This document shows, piece after piece, positions 62,067-64,000 of a DNA stretch of 64,000 bases. The stretch spans positions 305,706-369,705 of the forward strand of contig NW_024468548.1 in NCBI RefSeq assembly GCF_001632365.1. The letters are read 5' to 3'. Source of the DNA: Laetiporus sulphureus 93-53 (Eukaryota > Basidiomycota > Agaricomycetes > Polyporales > Laetiporaceae). The position numbers and the translations under genes were made by a program. The notes under the pieces were generated by a model. That model did no database searches and was not told the origin of the DNA. It saw nothing but the letters and a program-made list of their open reading frames with translations. Position 1 is the stretch's first letter, and the number at the start of each line of letters is the position of its first letter.

Positions 62067-62379
62067 GGTCATGGGTTGCTTCGCAGGTGAGTGCATTTCC
62101 TTTCAATTGCGGTAAGACTCTGCGTCGTATGCAGGGAAAGGCCGAGGCAGCATCGAGGAAGACAGCGAACGCCACTGCGGTGGGGGTCGTGAAGGCCCCG
62201 GACGTCAATGGACAGGCCGTGCTCATGTACGTACAGAGCGCGCGAATATATTTCTTTGAAAGGAAGCGTTGGATGACCGCAGACAATGTGAGGGATGGAG
62301 ACTGGCAAAGGACAGAAAGGGCTTTAAAGTGTAGTCCATACCGAGAGGGACTCGCATTAGTCATTTGAAGCACACAAGG

Positions 62380-62790
62380 TCAGCTCTCGTAAGTCCAGCC
62401 AGTTTTATTTCGTCTTCTCACTAAAACGCTACTAACATGATCTATGTATCCTATAGCATGCAAGTCCATCCGGCACTCACCTTTTCTTGCCCGGTAGCGA
62501 GGGTTTTCGCCGATTTCAAAAGCAGTGTTCATCGTCCACCACGTTCTCATTTCGTCTGAAATGTCTCCCAACCACTCGCCGCCGCGAATCACAGCTCAGC
62601 TCCATGTCCATCCGAAACCGTCCTCGCCCACAATGATAGCATCCATTTGTGTGCATAACCAGCTCGCTGCAGTGGCGACGATCGTTTGCCAACCCGGCGC
62701 GAAGGACGCGCCATACTTGTTGACTCCGCAGCTCTCAGGTAGGGTAAGCATCTTTCCCCAGTCCGCTCTCGATCGACGCTCTCTGACAAG
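62380..62790 (-). pseudogene. possible remnant of an unrecognised gene with an in-frame TGA
   Basis: On the minus strand one frame reads FAPGWQTIVATAASWLCTQM and GEDGFGWTWS, then TGA, then AVIRGGEWLGDISDEMRTWW and NPRYRARK before a plausible GT donor. The protein-like, Trp-rich text on both sides of the stop suggests a former coding exon. No family is recognised and the ends are undefined. Confidence 0.25.
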
Positions 62791-62799
62791 ATCGGACGA

Positions 62800-64000
62800 G
62801 ATCAATAGAATGACGTCCCGAAAGGAAGATCGGCGTACCTATGGGCGATACGAGCGCATGCGCGCCTCCACGCTCCGCAAGTAGCAAGGATGGCTCTTGT
62901 TATGACCTACGCTCGATCGACATTGCGAGAATCTGCTGAGGGCGCCAGATTTGGAGGACGTGCGATCGTTGCAAGGCATGCAGGGAGTTCACGCCACCGT
63001 TATCTGACGTGCGCTGGCAAGAATCGTGCAAACTTGATGTCGTGATGGTAAGTTTCAGTTGATATCAGCACTAGCCGCATGGCAAGGCGTTATCGTCTAA
63101 TAATTTGGTCCTAGAATGTGTCGCGAACGGCAATACTTGCACGAATGACGCTGAGAGCGTCCGTCGGGCCATATGGACCGTTGCACGACGAGGTGCGGGT
63201 GCACGATGCTGGAGCGAACGGGTTGACACCAGCTAGGCAGCCGGTAGCCTGTTGTTCATTCGCGTGGGGGCACAAGTCGGGCTCGATGAGCCTTGCTGGA
63301 TATCTGGATGGTCGAGCAAACCATGCCATCAGGCTCATGAGCGAGGGAACGCTTCGACGGTTGGCTACGATCTTGACAAGATGTACAATGTTTCGTGGGC
63401 ATGCGTCGCCCAGGCTCAAGGAAGTAAGTGCCAGGTGCTGGGAAGGATGGTACGACGAGCCATGGCCGGGTACAAAAGCAGTGACGGCAGTAGCAGTGCG
63501 AGCTGCACTGAGCAGACCTCCTGTAGGTGAGGCCTCGTGAGTCGTCATACATCGTGAGTCCGTCGCACTGATGGTGTTGACAGGTTCGTGACTGAGGACA
63601 AACTGCGAATGGTATCATGCACCGTAGACGACGAGTGGGCCTACTTGGTCCAGGTGCGGAGGTACGAGTGACGGTCGCAGAATGCGCGGCAAGAGGATAA
63701 ACTCCGGCTGATCGGCAACGGATTGGCGGTGAGCTGACAAGCCCATCGCGTTCGTCTTGATCGGAGCGCAAGACCGTCCTAGTGAGGTGTAGCCGTGGTG
63801 ATGCAGCTTCGACCCGCAATTCGTGCATCGTCGTGATGCTTTCATTTGCTAGCCGTGCTTCATGCCATCGATCTCTGTGTACTGCATGGGACATGGGGAG
63901 GTGAGGGGCTGCATGAGCTACACAGTCGCCAACCTGCACCACTATCATATGGGGCATCGGCATGGTTCCGCAAATCTTCACGTGTATCGGGTCTGTTCCG
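62800..64000. other. terminal stretch without convincing gene
   Basis: Long overlapping open frames exist on both strands at 63111-63981, as expected from GC-rich DNA. None has a recognisable domain, membrane segment or splice chain, so none is called. A gene cut by the window edge cannot be ruled out. Confidence 0.4.

Noticed and set aside
61444..62373. 309-codon minus-strand open frame, rich in Arg, Pro and Ala
   Set aside because: It is the antisense shadow of the Skt5-like Sel1 exon; composition is typical of reverse-read GC-rich coding DNA.
63111..63981. Long overlapping frames on both strands at the right end
   Set aside because: All frames are similarly open, none has domain-like text or splice partners, so no gene was called.

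Overview
The window reads as nuclear DNA of a basidiomycete fungus, most likely an Agaricomycete close to the Polyporales. Genes are broken by many 48-65 nt GT-AG introns with a few GC-AG ones. Proteins typical of that group are present: DUF6533 seven-helix proteins, a fungal ArAE_2-type membrane protein, microexon-bearing P450s, and Nuf2, Skt5 and Jhd1 orthologues. Exon structures were worked out by hand from reading frames and splice signals. Outer coordinates are firmer than internal junctions.

Layout. The 3' end of an MCM-binding protein gene (1-1051) faces two DUF6533 membrane-protein paralogues lying in the same orientation (1245-2852 and 4613-6233). A housekeeping block follows: TRAPPC13 (7458-9781), an ING-type PHD protein (10082-11693), kinetochore NUF2 (minus, 11837-13762), a RecQ helicase (14014-18500) and a large ArAE_2-like membrane protein (minus, 18992-22792). 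The stretch 23-31 kb is poorer. It holds a probable CSC1-like channel fragment, an unrecognised 245-residue protein (24111-24907), and unrecognised Ser/Pro-rich genes with a local tandem duplication and a 60-nt palindrome. An intact P450 (31109-33260), DDX41 (minus, 33617-35959) and a divergent galactose-1-phosphate uridylyltransferase (36766-38142) come next.

The 39.6-45.3 kb stretch is a transposon island. It contains an element with 85-nt terminal inverted repeats, with a 547-bp MITE nested in it and a 320-nt assembly gap. It also has a foldback element, a 471-bp solo LTR with a 5-bp target duplication, a second 546-bp MITE copy that splits a paralogue of the 24.1-kb gene, and a 5'-truncated LINE that has landed inside the ATP-binding motif of a helicase-like gene, flanked by a 13-bp target duplication. 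A second P450 follows (minus, 45838-48043), apparently complete except for one in-frame TGA.

The right part returns to housekeeping genes: exosome RRP4 (48915-50193), a YSA1-type Nudix hydrolase (50809-51896), an F-box/LRR-like protein (minus, 52356-53713), polynucleotide kinase/phosphatase (about 54272-56182), a PHD+JmjC KDM2/Jhd1 demethylase (56794-59327) and a Skt5-type chitin synthase activator (59551-62066) that stops early in its Sel1 array. The last 1.9 kb shows no convincing gene.

No tRNA, rRNA, CRISPR or bacterial-type operon was seen. The island is the most unusual part. It contains three freshly damaged genes, two of them broken by insertions with clear target duplications, and one gene family of unknown function.
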